From assembly GCA_951230915.1 (NCBI GenBank), contig OX579637.1:5642001-5706000 (forward strand): 64,000 bases of DNA, given 5' to 3'. The DNA comes from Antitrichia curtipendula (Eukaryota > Streptophyta > Bryopsida > Hypnales > Leucodontaceae). The notes beneath the pieces were generated by a model that made no database searches, was not told the origin of the DNA, and saw nothing but the letters and a program-made list of their open reading frames with translations. How positions within the stretch are numbered: position 1 is the first letter of the stretch; each line of letters begins with the position of its first letter. Of the stretch, positions 34,116 to 44,913 are shown in pieces. Position numbers and translations under genes: made by a program.

Positions 34116-34778
34116 TGACAAACTTGAACACGCGAACTCACAAACTCACAAACTTGAACACAAAAATATCTTAAGTAGTACTTCATTGCAATCCTAAACA
34201 CTCTAAGAGCCCTTTACCAAAAAGAAATGTTGAAGGTGAATTCCACAAAAATCTTAACAAGTATTTCATCTCAATTCCGAAGCCTTCTCCGATCCCATTA
34301 CCAAAAAGTACCATTGAATTTGAATTCCAAAATAACTTAAGTGATATTTGATTTCTATTCCAAACCCTTCTAGAATCACCATTCTAAGAATACACCGTTG
34401 AAGTTTTGAAGACCCATATCCTTTTAGCTTTTTTTTGCAAAAAAAAATCCTTCTAATACATTTCCATGCATTATAATTTTAATTTGATTTCAATCCAAAA
34501 CCTTGTAGCTATTTATTTCCAAAATAAAGCCTTCAACAAAAAGCCAAAAAAGTATAAGTTGGTTATGATTTGATTTGTAAACTCCAAACCTTAAATCCCA
34601 AATAGGTTCTAATTGAAGAATAAAAAATGAATCCTTAAATTTGAATATAAACAAATATGTACCTTGTCTTTCATTAGGACTCCAAACCCTTTGGGATTCT
34701 ACTCACACAAATTTTATCCTTCTTGTTTGGAAGTTCATTTTTATTTTTATTTTTAAAATTATTATTTTTTGGATGAGT

Positions 34779-35040
34779 TCTAGTTTGCAAGTGCATGGTG
34801 AAGGCATGAAGGAGAGGTCCGGGCCAAAGAAAGGAGCAACATGCTTCCACACATGATCTTTGAACTCAAAAAGTAATTTGGACCCCTTAATGCAGCCATT
34901 GACTTGAAGATATTCCCTTGAAATCAAATTAAAGGCTAGTTGCATTAATGGATTCCCCCTCTCCATGGAAAAGAAGAATCCCATGACAAAGTTCAACTTC
35001 TATTTTAACTTCCCCCCCAATATTATGGCTGAGAAGTGGG
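34779..35040. repeat. Direct repeat unit, copy 2 of 2
   Basis: Near-identical to 33582-33840. With the similar upstream AT-rich phrases and downstream GC islets, the two copies mark a tandem duplication of about 1.2 kb in front of the hAT gene. Confidence 0.85.
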
Positions 35041-35260
35041 ACGTCCGCGCCCTGACATCCCCGCCCCTGCCTTCGCGCCTTGACAAGAAGTCCGCGCCCT
35101 AGCGGGGCGTCCACGCCACCCACATCCGCGCCCCCTTGACGTCTACGCTTGCACATGCCGTCCGTGCCCAAATAGAAAGAAGCATGACGTTTTTCACCAA
35201 AATTGCCCTTCTCTGACGTCCTTGCCCCTGCACAATCTGTCCGTGCCCCTACACACCCAG
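35041..35260. promoter_or_regulatory. GC-rich islet I upstream of the hAT gene
   Basis: Repeated GTCCGCGCCC, CCCCGCCCCTG, GTCCACGCC and GACGTC words end three bases before a TATA box. Same motif family as islets E, F and H. Confidence 0.55.
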
Positions 35261-35262
35261 GG

Positions 35263-35268
35263 TATAAA
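35263..35268 (+). promoter_or_regulatory. TATA box for the hAT transposase
   Basis: TATAAA in GGGTATAAAGAC immediately after the GC islet. The first in-frame ATG of the transposase is at 35510, leaving a long leader with at least one upstream ATG (about 35360). Confidence 0.5.
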
Positions 35269-35509
35269 GACAACCCTACAGTTGTGACTTTCCTACATCT
35301 GTCATCTTGGCCTCATATCTTGGACTTCAATTCACTTTGAGCTCCTTGTGAGTCTACTTGGATGGCAAATGGCCCTGGTTTGCTGTTGAAGTGATGTAAA
35401 AATCAATTCAAGCAGTGGACTGGCGCTAACTATTATTTTGTCCTTTTGATTTGGTGTGATAGCCTCTTCTACGTCCTAGAAGAACACATTTCCATTTGTC
35501 GTGAAGGCA

Positions 35510-36828
35510 ATGGAAAGTCAACAAAAGCAAACAAAAGAATGGGAACCATGGTATAATTTCTTTGATAATGGGAATAAAGTAAGCTGTGTTTTTTGCAATG
35601 CAACATTCAGCTATAAACACAAGCGCGCGTTTGCTCACTTTGGATATGGCACACAGTCCAAGAGGTCAATTTGTCTTAGTGCGCTGCGAGCTGTGTGCCA
35701 TCGATTTGCAAATTGTGCAAACTTTGTCCCGCAACGATTGAGCCCCGAGGACATGTACAAAGGAGAATCAATTCTGGGTGGTCCATCGAGAGTGACTCCA
35801 GTTGCAAGTTCAAGCCAATCCACTCAAAACAAAGTGACGGGAGGGGGCCCCGGTGGGGACCAAGCTAAAGAGGTTACTCTCCCTGAAGGAAATGACCCAA
35901 TACAGAGGTCCCAAAGTCTTGCTGCATCAAATTTCACAAAATCTGGGACATTACTTCAGCAACGCATGAAGGATGCTTTTAACATTGCAAAGAGAAAAGA
36001 GTTGGATGACAAGTGGGCATCGTTTTTTTACGAGGCAAACGTGCCATTTAATGTGGCAAGGAATCCAGCCTTCATTGAGGCTATGAGGGCAACTTCAATG
36101 GTAAAGTTTGAATACAGTCTACCTTTTTATCATTAGTTCAAAATTAGGTTGATTGAACCCAGGAGGTTGCAAATCAAGAAGCAAATCAAAACCAAAGTTG
36201 GTTTTGCAGTGAAGCATTATGGAGTGTCAATATGCACTGATGGTTGGGATGACGTGAACCGGAGACCCCTAATGAATGTGATGATGTCGTGCCCTACCGG
36301 TGATGTATTTTTGGGGTCCACTGATACTACCGGCATTGAAAAAGACATGCGCTACGTAGCAAACCAGATGAAAATATTCATTGAAAAAGTGGGTTCGAAA
36401 CACATGATGCAGGTGTGTACAGATAATGCAGGGAATATGCTTGGAGCATTGGACAGTATCGTTCACATGTACCCCCACATTTTCAAGCAGGGCTGTATGG
36501 CACATGCCTTGGATCTCATGTTGGAAGATTGGGCCAAAGTACCTGAATTCAAAGATTTAATTGAGAGGGCAAGAAGATTGTACCAGTACATTTGAAACCA
36601 TCATGCGACCATGTTTGCTTTTGGGGAGTTGAGTCCGAGCCTTCAGCTCGTAGTGCCAAATGAAACCTGCTTTGCTTGTAATTTCCTCATGTTGCACCGA
36701 CTGGAGAAACTTCGAGGAGTACTACTACGGTTAAAAGACCATACGGTCCATTTTCCAATTCAATTGAGAGCTAGCGGGTCCCTTTTCCTGATCACATAGA
36801 TTTTGTCGCTAGCTTCAAACGAGGTCTT
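35510..36828 (+). pseudogene. hAT-superfamily transposase (BED + DUF659), broken
   Basis: Seen: from ATG 35510 one frame runs to 36799, broken by TAG 36134-36136 and TGA 36593-36595. Residues about 20-45 carry VSCVFCNATFSYKHKRAFAHF, a C-x2-C ... H BED-type finger. A Gly/Ser-rich linker follows. The DUF659 block starts at 36197: VGFAVKHYGVSICTDGWDD, DNAGNMLGALD, and QGCMAHALDLMLEDWAK. After the second stop comes NHHATM ... PNETCFACNFLMLHRL, the conserved block after DUF659 in plant hAT proteins. The first TAG sits where PS-Y-H-Q-[LF] is usual and the TGA where an Arg normally precedes NHH; both fit C-to-T changes. Coding continues briefly in another frame (DHIDFVASFKRGLD) and is cut by a MITE at 36829. 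The C-terminal dimerisation domain is missing. Confidence 0.85.
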
Positions 36829-37071
36829 GATGCCATATTTAACTACTTTTGGACTTTTAAGGGAATTTTGGACTTTGTCCATCGGGAGATCTCCCGATGT
36901 CATAGATATCTAAAATCTAAAACTGTTGCACATTTTTCAAACCACCTAGTCCAAAATCTATATCATTTCTAGATTCATAAAATCTATAGAAGTCAAAGTC
37001 TACAACTGTCTTAGATGTCCCTTTATCAATTTTAGACTTTGCAAAGTCCAAAAATAGTTAAATATGGCATC
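36829..37071. mobile_element. About 243-bp MITE with long terminal inverted repeats
   Basis: The left end GATGCCATATTTAACTACTT...GGAC and the right end GTCC...AATAGTTAAATATGGCATC form roughly 30-bp inverted repeats. CTT occurs next to both ends and may be a short target duplication. Inside is a perfect 20-bp palindrome at 36880-36899 (CATCGGGAGATCTCCCGATG) and further mirrored GGACTTTG / CAAAGTCC words. No ORF. It truncates the hAT reading frame. The superfamily is not certain. Confidence 0.75.
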
Positions 37072-37189
37072 TTGGCCCCATAATGTTGTATATACTGTCA
37101 TGTCACTATTGTGTTTCCCAAAAGGTGGCATGTAAGTCGTCAAGTTAAACATGGCATACAAACAATCATGGAATGGTATTGAATGGAGA

Positions 37190-38340
37190 ACACAATATCA
37201 TTTAATGAGGCATCTTTTAAAGAGACATTGAAGATGATATATATATACACAAGACCCAAGAGCCCAATCACCTTCAGGGCCAAATTGATTTTGACATATA
37301 GAGCATTTGTATGGTCCTATACAAAAGGTACAATCCACAATAGCTTTTGGTCCCCCACCTTAAAGTGTCTAGACATCTGCTTTTCATGGTACCAACCCTA
37401 CTGTATCCAATCTATAATATTTTCATTAGCCAACATAACTATGTTTTGGAGAAACATGTCCTCCAACAATGCTCATTGTATGAGTCCATTCTCTTGTTTA
37501 GATAAATCCGCCACAAAGTGCTTTGAAACTTTATCCAATTCGTTGGCAATTTGCTGCAATATGTCTACAAAGAGAGTGCACGCAACCTTCTAGTGATAGT
37601 ATATGGCTACCAATCATATCAATCGTAGTTTAAGCATATTGTTTTGTTGTTGAAGGTCAAGTTCTTCTTCTTTTTGTCTTGGATGTACAATCGTAGGAAA
37701 CAAAAGAGAATCTTGGATCCTAGAGATCATTCGTGTCAGTGGTTGTTTCTCCGACAACGATAGTATGGAATATTTGCAGAATGCTTTGTACGCTTGGCAA
37801 AAGGAGAATGGTAAAGGACATTGCTAGTAATGTCTTCTAAAACTTTGTCTAGATGATGTGGATCATGGTCAATAAAAGCGTCACCTATGTCCGACAAAGT
37901 GAAAGTCTCAAGCTCTTTTTCTCAGAGGGCTTGGAAAATCTGTAGATTACTAGGAAATCTTCTAGCTTGCACTAAGATTTGCAATTTCCTCAAATCACTT
38001 TGCAATGAAGCAATTGTGGTGTATTTGATTTTTAAGAGATCAAAAGCCTTTGCCAGCTTGGTTATAATGTTGTGAACTAGATCTACTTAAAATTGAAGAG
38101 CGGGAGCACAAACAGTTGTTCCTATGAACGTGTCATCATTTAGGCCAAAGTTGAAGACATTGTTGGCATTCTGTGGTGGCACCGTTGGAGCTGAAACTGT
38201 TGTTGAGCTAAAATATTAGCCCAATCCATGCGGTTGAACCCTTCACTTTTGACGATTGTCTAGGTTTATGTCCACCTAATGATCTAGCCCCATTAACATT
38301 TTTATTTTGAACTAGGGGGGATGATGGATGTGAACCACCA
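37190..38340 (-). other. Heavily decayed minus-strand coding remnant
   Basis: Minus-strand translation gives discontinuous but protein-like blocks with heptad character: DLLKIKYTTIASLQSDLRK, FTLSDIGDAFIDHDPHHLDK (about 37900-37840), and DILQQIANELDKVSKHF (about 37565-37510). The 136-codon plus ORF at 37183-37593 is the antisense of the last block. Multiple stops and frame changes; family unknown, possibly another coiled-coil TE protein. Confidence 0.35.
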
Positions 38341-38344
38341 TACT

Positions 38345-40459
38345 GGCTCACTTTTTAGATTATAAAATATATAAATATAATAGGTGAATTTATAAATCCG
38401 GAAGTGTTAATACTCTAGAATAAGCCATAACCATGATGTAGGAAGTTTTCCGTGATATAGGGATAGGAACTGTAGGGACTTAGGGTAAAAATCCTAAAAT
38501 GTAATTAGGAAAACCAATGGAAAAAGTCTAGGGAAAGAATAGGGATTTAAGACTAAAAAGACTGTAAGCAAGATTTGGTAAAGTAACCAAATTAGGCAAA
38601 TGTTAAAATGTTTATAAAACGAAAACAAAATCCTACAAATAAAAAATGACATTAGAACCAAAAGAAAATATCAAAGATAAAAAACATAAAAGTGAAAACC
38701 AAAAAAATTGAAAGTAAAAAATAAAAAATAAATAAAAAAATGAAAACCAAAATACTACAAATAGAAATGAAACTAAAAGTAAATTGAAAACCACAAAAAA
38801 TAAGAAATATGAAAAAAACACAAAACAAGTTAGTAAATTTAAAACTACTACTAGAATTCTAGAATAGTGTTAGAAACACTAAAATGGAGTAAAAAAAACA
38901 AAATTAGAAAAAAAACAGTAATTTAGAGGGATTTGCACTAAATTGTCGCAATTTGCAACAAACTAGCGCAGTTTTCACTAATTTAGCATGTTTCACACTA
39001 AATTAGCATTTTTACAGTAAAAGTAGTGATGGATGAACGAAATTAGGAAAGGGAATCTGTTAAGAGTTGGGATATTAGCAAAATTAGGGTTGCAAGCTCT
39101 CTCTCTCTCTCTCTTTTTGCAAATTTTGGTAGGTATGTGTGTTTTTTGGAAGAATGTTGAGGATGTGGGCGTTTTTTGAATGCCAATTGAGATAAATTAA
39201 GAAGGGGAACCATGTAGGACAATTAGTCGAAGTAAGTCCACTTGTTGATGAGAAATGAGTGAAGAGAAATGAGTTTATTTAGGTCAGATGGAAAAGTAGA
39301 TTGAAAGATGGAAGAAAATTAGGATTTTTTGAGATTCAAAGGAGACCAACAACTTTGACGGGAGATTGCAGAAGATTGGCAAGCTGGATGGAGCTGAATT
39401 TTAAAGGGGTGATGCGCCTCAAAGTCAGCTTTCCAAAAACATACAGCTCAACCAATTTGGAATAAGGACAAAGAACTGGTGGACGTTTTTGTAGAGAGAA
39501 GTCTGCTGCGACAAGAAATTTAGAGCCGCAATTTTGGAGGGCGAGATCTAACAAACTACAAAGACAATGCAACTGAAAATTGGTGGTATTGTGCGGGTAG
39601 AAAGTGGATTTCTATGAAGCCTAGACTCGCCCCATTTGGAGAAAAATCAAAGCGACAGTGGTCATTTTTGTGGCCGGTAGTCTATTGTGGAATTCAAGGT
39701 TCTATTTTTCTTAGCTTCCTACTTGTTTTAAATTGCAATGTTCATTGCACCTTCCCTAAATGTGCTGATTTGGAGGGGGACTATATGATTTCATGCTAAT
39801 GGCTTGTGAAATTGGAATCTATGAGTGGGTGAATGTTGTAAATGCTTGTGAGTGTATCTACAAATGCATGATCAATGAGTTCATTTATTAGGGTTGTAGA
39901 GCAAGCATAGAAGCACTGCCCACATTAGGCTACAAATAGGGATGTATGTATAAATGATGAAATAGAAGAAAAAATTTAATTACCTAAGTTGAGGTGGTGC
40001 ATGCCTTATGCTGAATTCTATGAACTTAAGTGGGGGTCAAAATAGAAGACCTATGTAAATATGAATTTCAGCCTTGGTAAGAATGATTTGTGTGCTATAA
40101 ACATTTTTAAGGACTGTATTTGGCCATTTTGGATCCAAATTGGGAGTTTTGGAAGGGGCTTTTGGTCTAGGAGGTTACCCTATATCTTAAACATGGATTA
40201 GGATGATTTTTGGAGCGTTAGGGTATGTTTTTAATGATGTTAGGCGAGCTGCCTCAATGTTCCATTAAAATTTTAAGACAATTTGGAGTGTGATAAATTA
40301 GGAGTCCATTGCTTAGAGGCTAAATAGTTTAGTGATCCCATACACTCTCCTCAGTCAAACTCTAGGGGTGGTTTTTGCTACAACGGTAAAAATGACTCAT
40401 AAGTGACTTCTCCGTGCTCATGCTATTCTGAAACCCGTACACCATCATAATCATCATCC
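38345..40459. other. AT-rich spacer
   Basis: Includes A-rich low-complexity DNA (38600-38930), words related to ACTAAATTAGC (38935-39010), and a minus ORF of 78 codons at 39336-39572 with no recognised domain. No supported gene. Confidence 0.4.
39097..39114. repeat. (CT)9 microsatellite
   Basis: Nine uninterrupted CT dinucleotides. Confidence 0.95.
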
Positions 40460-41164
40460 TCTTCAAATTCCTTGTTGTGAACTTGAATAGGGCCTTGATT
40501 TCTAGGAGCACTTTAAGTAGGACCAAATCCATGCTCTAGAAAAATAAGAATCCCTCTTAATATGGAATTATTGGTTGGACATTGTATGTAAGGACTCTCT
40601 TTGATCGTACTTGAGTTGATCTCCTTCTTCATTGCCACCTTAGTATATGCTTCTCTAGCAAGAAAAGAAAGGCACTTCATTCCTTTTCACAAAGACGGTA
40701 TTGTAAAAGACTTGCCACAATTCGAAGCACCTTCGAAGAAATGTTTCATTCTTACAGAACTTCAAGTTTGCCTTGTTCGTGAACTGGTGAAAATGATGAT
40801 GCCATGCTGAAAAGAATTTGTCAATGGAGCACCACTCAATGTAATCTTTGTAGGTTTGTATTGTCCATGGATCTGACTCCTCGTCCCACCCTCTAAAAGC
40901 AAGGTGATTTTTGCTAGCCATCACATGCAACCACTTTTGGTGAATGGTGTCTGTGCACTTTCGAGCCTTGTTTTGCACAACCTATGTTATTGCTTCCACA
41001 ATACATGCAACAACAAGGATAGGAAATGATCTAGCGGTATTATCTTCGATGGCCATGATTAGTTGTTGAAAGTGAGGCTTCAAAACCAAGTTGGAAATTG
41101 ATGAAGTCCCCACCAATGATATTAGAAGCTTGGATGAATTTAGTAAAAAGAAAATTTTCAACAC
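40460..41164 (-). pseudogene. LAF(K/R)GW family gene fragment, copy 2
   Basis: Seen: minus-strand ORF 41164-40985 (QQLIMAIEDNTARSFPIL...) is followed in the same frame, after TAG 40982-40984, by an ORF to 40655. Its blocks NHLAFRGWDEESDPWTIQTY, DYIEWCSIDKFF, HQFTNKANLKFC and FVKRNEVPFF match the gene at 28341-30841 in order. Beyond 40655 coding decays rapidly (acidic and Ser-rich traces to about 40460). This copy shows that the family's sequence is continuous across GW-x-E...DPW, where the other copy holds a MITE. No coiled-coil or RING part is left here. Confidence 0.65.
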
Positions 41165-41169
41165 CTAAA

Positions 41170-42964
41170 GCTTATGCATGTAGCTCTAAAGGAATACAAA
41201 GCCAAAAAAAACTTAGTGATGAACGTGGGAGAATGAAGTACAGGCGACTAAATATATAAGCAATCCCAAATAGGAATGTTCAGTGGCACATGCAAATCAA
41301 GAGACCGTGTTTGACAACTGTAAGTCACAAAAGGCACATGCGTATCATGTGGGGTGACCTTGAGTCTAGTCTAGGATGCATGTGGACTTGAAAAGGCAAT
41401 CGCGGGTCCCTCTAGGCAACCACAGGTCAAATTTTTCTGACCACAATTTTCAAGAACGCCAACAAGTCTAATTTTGTCCCATATTCGATGTTGCTCAAAT
41501 CCCACACTTGCCTTCAACCCAAAGTCACCCTTATCTAAAGTTGCCATAAATTTACCACGTGGTTACCACATGGTAGCCAAATAGACTTAGATAAATGGAA
41601 GGTAAATTCTTAGAAAAGTCAAAGAATAAAGTTGATTCTCTTAGATGGACATGACTTCTACTCAATGTTTTTGACGTCGTATTTGTCGCACTGTCATGCT
41701 ATTGAGGAAGACAATCTTAATGCTAATGGTGTAGACAAAAGCTTTTTCAAAAATCAAAATTTTAATCTGTTCCATGATATATTGCTCACCTCTGTGAATT
41801 GTTGCTTCACTACGTCTACTTTATTATCATGTGAGGATTGTTTAAAGAACATACAAGAGGCTAAGAAGATTGCGCAAACATGAGCTTCTATTTATGGAGT
41901 CATACAAAATCAATTTAAACAATGTCAAATACAAAATTTCAACTACTTGTAGTACAAAAGAACAAAAGCGCAACCAAGACAAGAATAAATTATGACAAAC
42001 AAATAAACAATGACATTTATCATTACATAGCAATGTTAATGCATTGTGTCAATCTTCACTAACCTTGAACTACATCTACAAATTCTAAATAGCACACTAA
42101 AATACAATTGCAAAATCAAGAGTACAAACAAAACTTACAATACATGAATACTTTGAAAAGAGCATAATGTGGGCAAACATTTCCAAACAACTAGTCAATT
42201 TATGATTATCATGGTCGTAAATAGCTCAAATATCTAGAAGTTTCAATTCATCCAAGAACCTCCAATTGTCCAAAAAAATTGCAACTTAAGTCACTACACT
42301 ATCAGAAGATGTATAAATTAAGATGTATTAAACTTAGAGTTTTTTTTTTTAATTTATGGAAAAATCTCCTAATATTTAAATTTTTATACTAATGGCACAA
42401 TATATGATCTTCCAAAAATGAGATTGTTTCAAGAACTTTTTGACAACATTGAAATGGAAATTCTCTCCTTAGAAATAAGGTCTCTTTACTGTGTTCATTT
42501 AGAAAAATAGTGGCTGGATAAGTGAGTAACTTCCTTTGACAATGCCCATCAATTGTGTATTTGTAGATCAATGCTCCTCAAAACTTCAAAGTCATGTTGA
42601 TAACATAAAACAGGGTTCTTAAGAAACTTAAAACTATTTCAAAACTTCTACGCAATATTATCAAGAAAACTTTTTTCATAAAGAGCTGTCTTTTTGGTCA
42701 CAATGAGTATACAATCACTTCATTACAACATTGGATATAATAAACTTATCCTTAGTATTGAAAACTTTCTAATATTCTTTTCTAAAGAGCAGCAATCACT
42801 TACAAGAGTTGCAAATTGAATACCTGAGGTTGAAGTATGTCATTGGACCTGAAGTTGCTTGCTTTATAGAGAACTGCAATTAAAGCTTACAATGGCGTTA
42901 GCAAACTTATCAACCAGTTTGTTTCATGAAAAACAAAAAACAAATCCCTAAAACACACTTGTTC
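41170..42964. other. Spacer without supported gene
   Basis: AT-rich sequence with short ORFs (for example 41632-41883, 83 codons) lacking recognisable domains. Confidence 0.4.
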
Positions 42965-43279
42965 CACTACAACAAAATGGATGTTTTATGACTGTAGAAT
43001 ATGACTGTAGTGAGTCGTAAAATCTCAAAATATGACTTCCGCAGAAATCACTGTAGATGACGCGCAATATGACTGGGTTTAGTCATTATCGACTAGTCAT
43101 ATTTTTAATGAGTCATATTTGTAGTCATCTAGATTGAGAGTATAATACGCCATATTTTGCCAACGTGGCGTATATGTTGACTATCCTTGAAGTTTTGACT
43201 TTCTCTTGAGCTGCCCGAGCAAAGAAAAAAAATCCTATGTGGCATATGACTCTATGTAGTCATATTTTTGGCTGACGTG
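42965..43279 (+). mobile_element. Left end of an older CACTA-like element (outer element)
   Basis: CACTACAACAAAATGG at 42965 is a typical CACTA-type terminus. It is followed by subterminal units with inverted halves ATATGACT ... AGTCATAT. The array breaks at 43279, where the 15.9-kb inner CACTA element begins, and resumes at 59155. I did not find the outer element's right terminus in the window. Confidence 0.65.
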
Positions 43280-43304
43280 CACTATAAGAAACTCATGTTT
43301 TTTT
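43280..43304 (+). repeat. CACTA left terminal inverted repeat
   Basis: CACTATAAGAAACTC, then A, then TGTTTTTTT. Confidence 0.95.
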
Positions 43305-44913
43305 TTATCCCGGAATTCTGCATGCTGATGTCTGAATTGATGTCTGGTTATGTCTGATCAGACATCCATTTTTTTGCGTTGCGGTTGACATGCAAAAAAC
43401 ATCGAAAATCTGGACGGACATGCCATGTCAACTTCGTGATGTCCAAAAAAACATTAGTCAACGGGGTTCTGAAAATCCGCCATCTGTCATACCACGTGAG
43501 CGCGGGAAGCCATGTCGGATTTTTTTTCATCCATTTTTCGTCACCGACGTGGCATGTTTTTGGGATGTGACGTGGCATTGTTTTCGGGCTTGAAAATGGC
43601 TACTTTGTTTAGGGTTTCAAGTCCGTCATGACATCCACTCCGACGTTAAACTGTCCTGAACAATGTCAACATGGACAAAGCTGTAGACATTCCATGCTTC
43701 CGAAGACGTGCTCGTATTACTCTGGATGTTTTTAATGCCACGTTCAGTGGAAAGACAGATGTCCAATTTCTTTCATCCGTTTCCAACGCGACATGCCATG
43801 ACATTCATGGCGTCACTACAGACGTTGTTCGTGACAGGGGGGGTGCTTCTGAAAACACGAACGTGCAACGGTTTTAACATCCACGATGGATGGCCACATC
43901 ACAGTTTGCTTTGCATGCTGTCGAGGAGTCACGAGTGTGTCAGACAGCACAGGTTGCACTGTTTTGTCAACGTCTGGAGCAGCATACAGATGCAAGCACT
44001 AACGTCTACGACAATGGTGTGAACATCCGAGTTAATATGCTCATGGACGGCACATGCGATGTTTGAGGACGTCATACTTGACGAGATCGTGAATTACATG
44101 ATGTTGGCGCGGAGGCGTACTTGGTCTGGCATGTGACAATGTGATGTCACGAATGACATCTTCCACTACGGAGATGTTCGGATGTGAATTGAAACTTGTT
44201 GAACGCGACGTCATTCACAACGCAAAATTGCATATTTTTCAACATAGTGAACACCGGCTAAGACGCACGCGCTGTACGTGTGCATTCAGAACGTCCATCA
44301 CAACACTGGCTTAGACATACCACAAGACATGACAAAGACAAGGCAGAATGTGACGCTGCATGGACACAATTGAGGGGATTGCCATTGCATCTGCTCCATT
44401 ATTAAGATCTGTGTCATGAGGAAATCCATGAATATGTGCTTAGAGATGCGCACTCAAACATAGGCCAATGACGATCACATTAATTCCAAATTGCCATTGA
44501 CACTGACATACGGCAAAGTATAAATGCTAATTTTCCTACAACAACAACCCAATGTTTGCAACAAATGAAGCTGAAGCCACCATAACAATTATGATTACTC
44601 ACTTCTAATCATATATACTTGACCCTCAGCCCCGAAACTCTGCTAGAGAGGACAACCACTTCCACGTCGGCTATGATGGTGCGCTCACTAAAGTCGACGA
44701 GTACGTGTCCACAATGGTGCTATATAAGACTGAAGCCGTCCTGAAAGACACTGTAGAAGGCATCTGCATGTCCACAACGGTGTCAAAGGATTGAAAGTTG
44801 TCGTGCAGAAACACAATGTACGTCACCAACGGGATTGCAGACATAACTCTCAACACTTGTAAGTTACATCAGCGTCTCTAGAACGCAAAGATGGTACAAA
44901 CTAACCTGTGCCT
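43305..44913. repeat. Left subterminal region of the CACTA element
   Basis: Dense short words GATGTC, GACATC, GACGTC, GACATGCCATGTC and GGACATG in both orientations, decreasing inward. No convincing coding sequence; short ORFs at 43348-44022 are repeat translations. Subterminal repeats are where TnpA-type proteins bind in En/Spm; that function is inferred here. Confidence 0.7.

Noticed and set aside
38633..38821. Minus ORF of Phe/Leu/Ser only, resembling transmembrane helices
   Set aside because: Antisense of an A-rich low-complexity tract; no start context or conservation.
39336..39572. 78-codon minus ORF with protein-like composition
   Set aside because: No recognisable motif, no neighbours in frame, and no second copy in the window.
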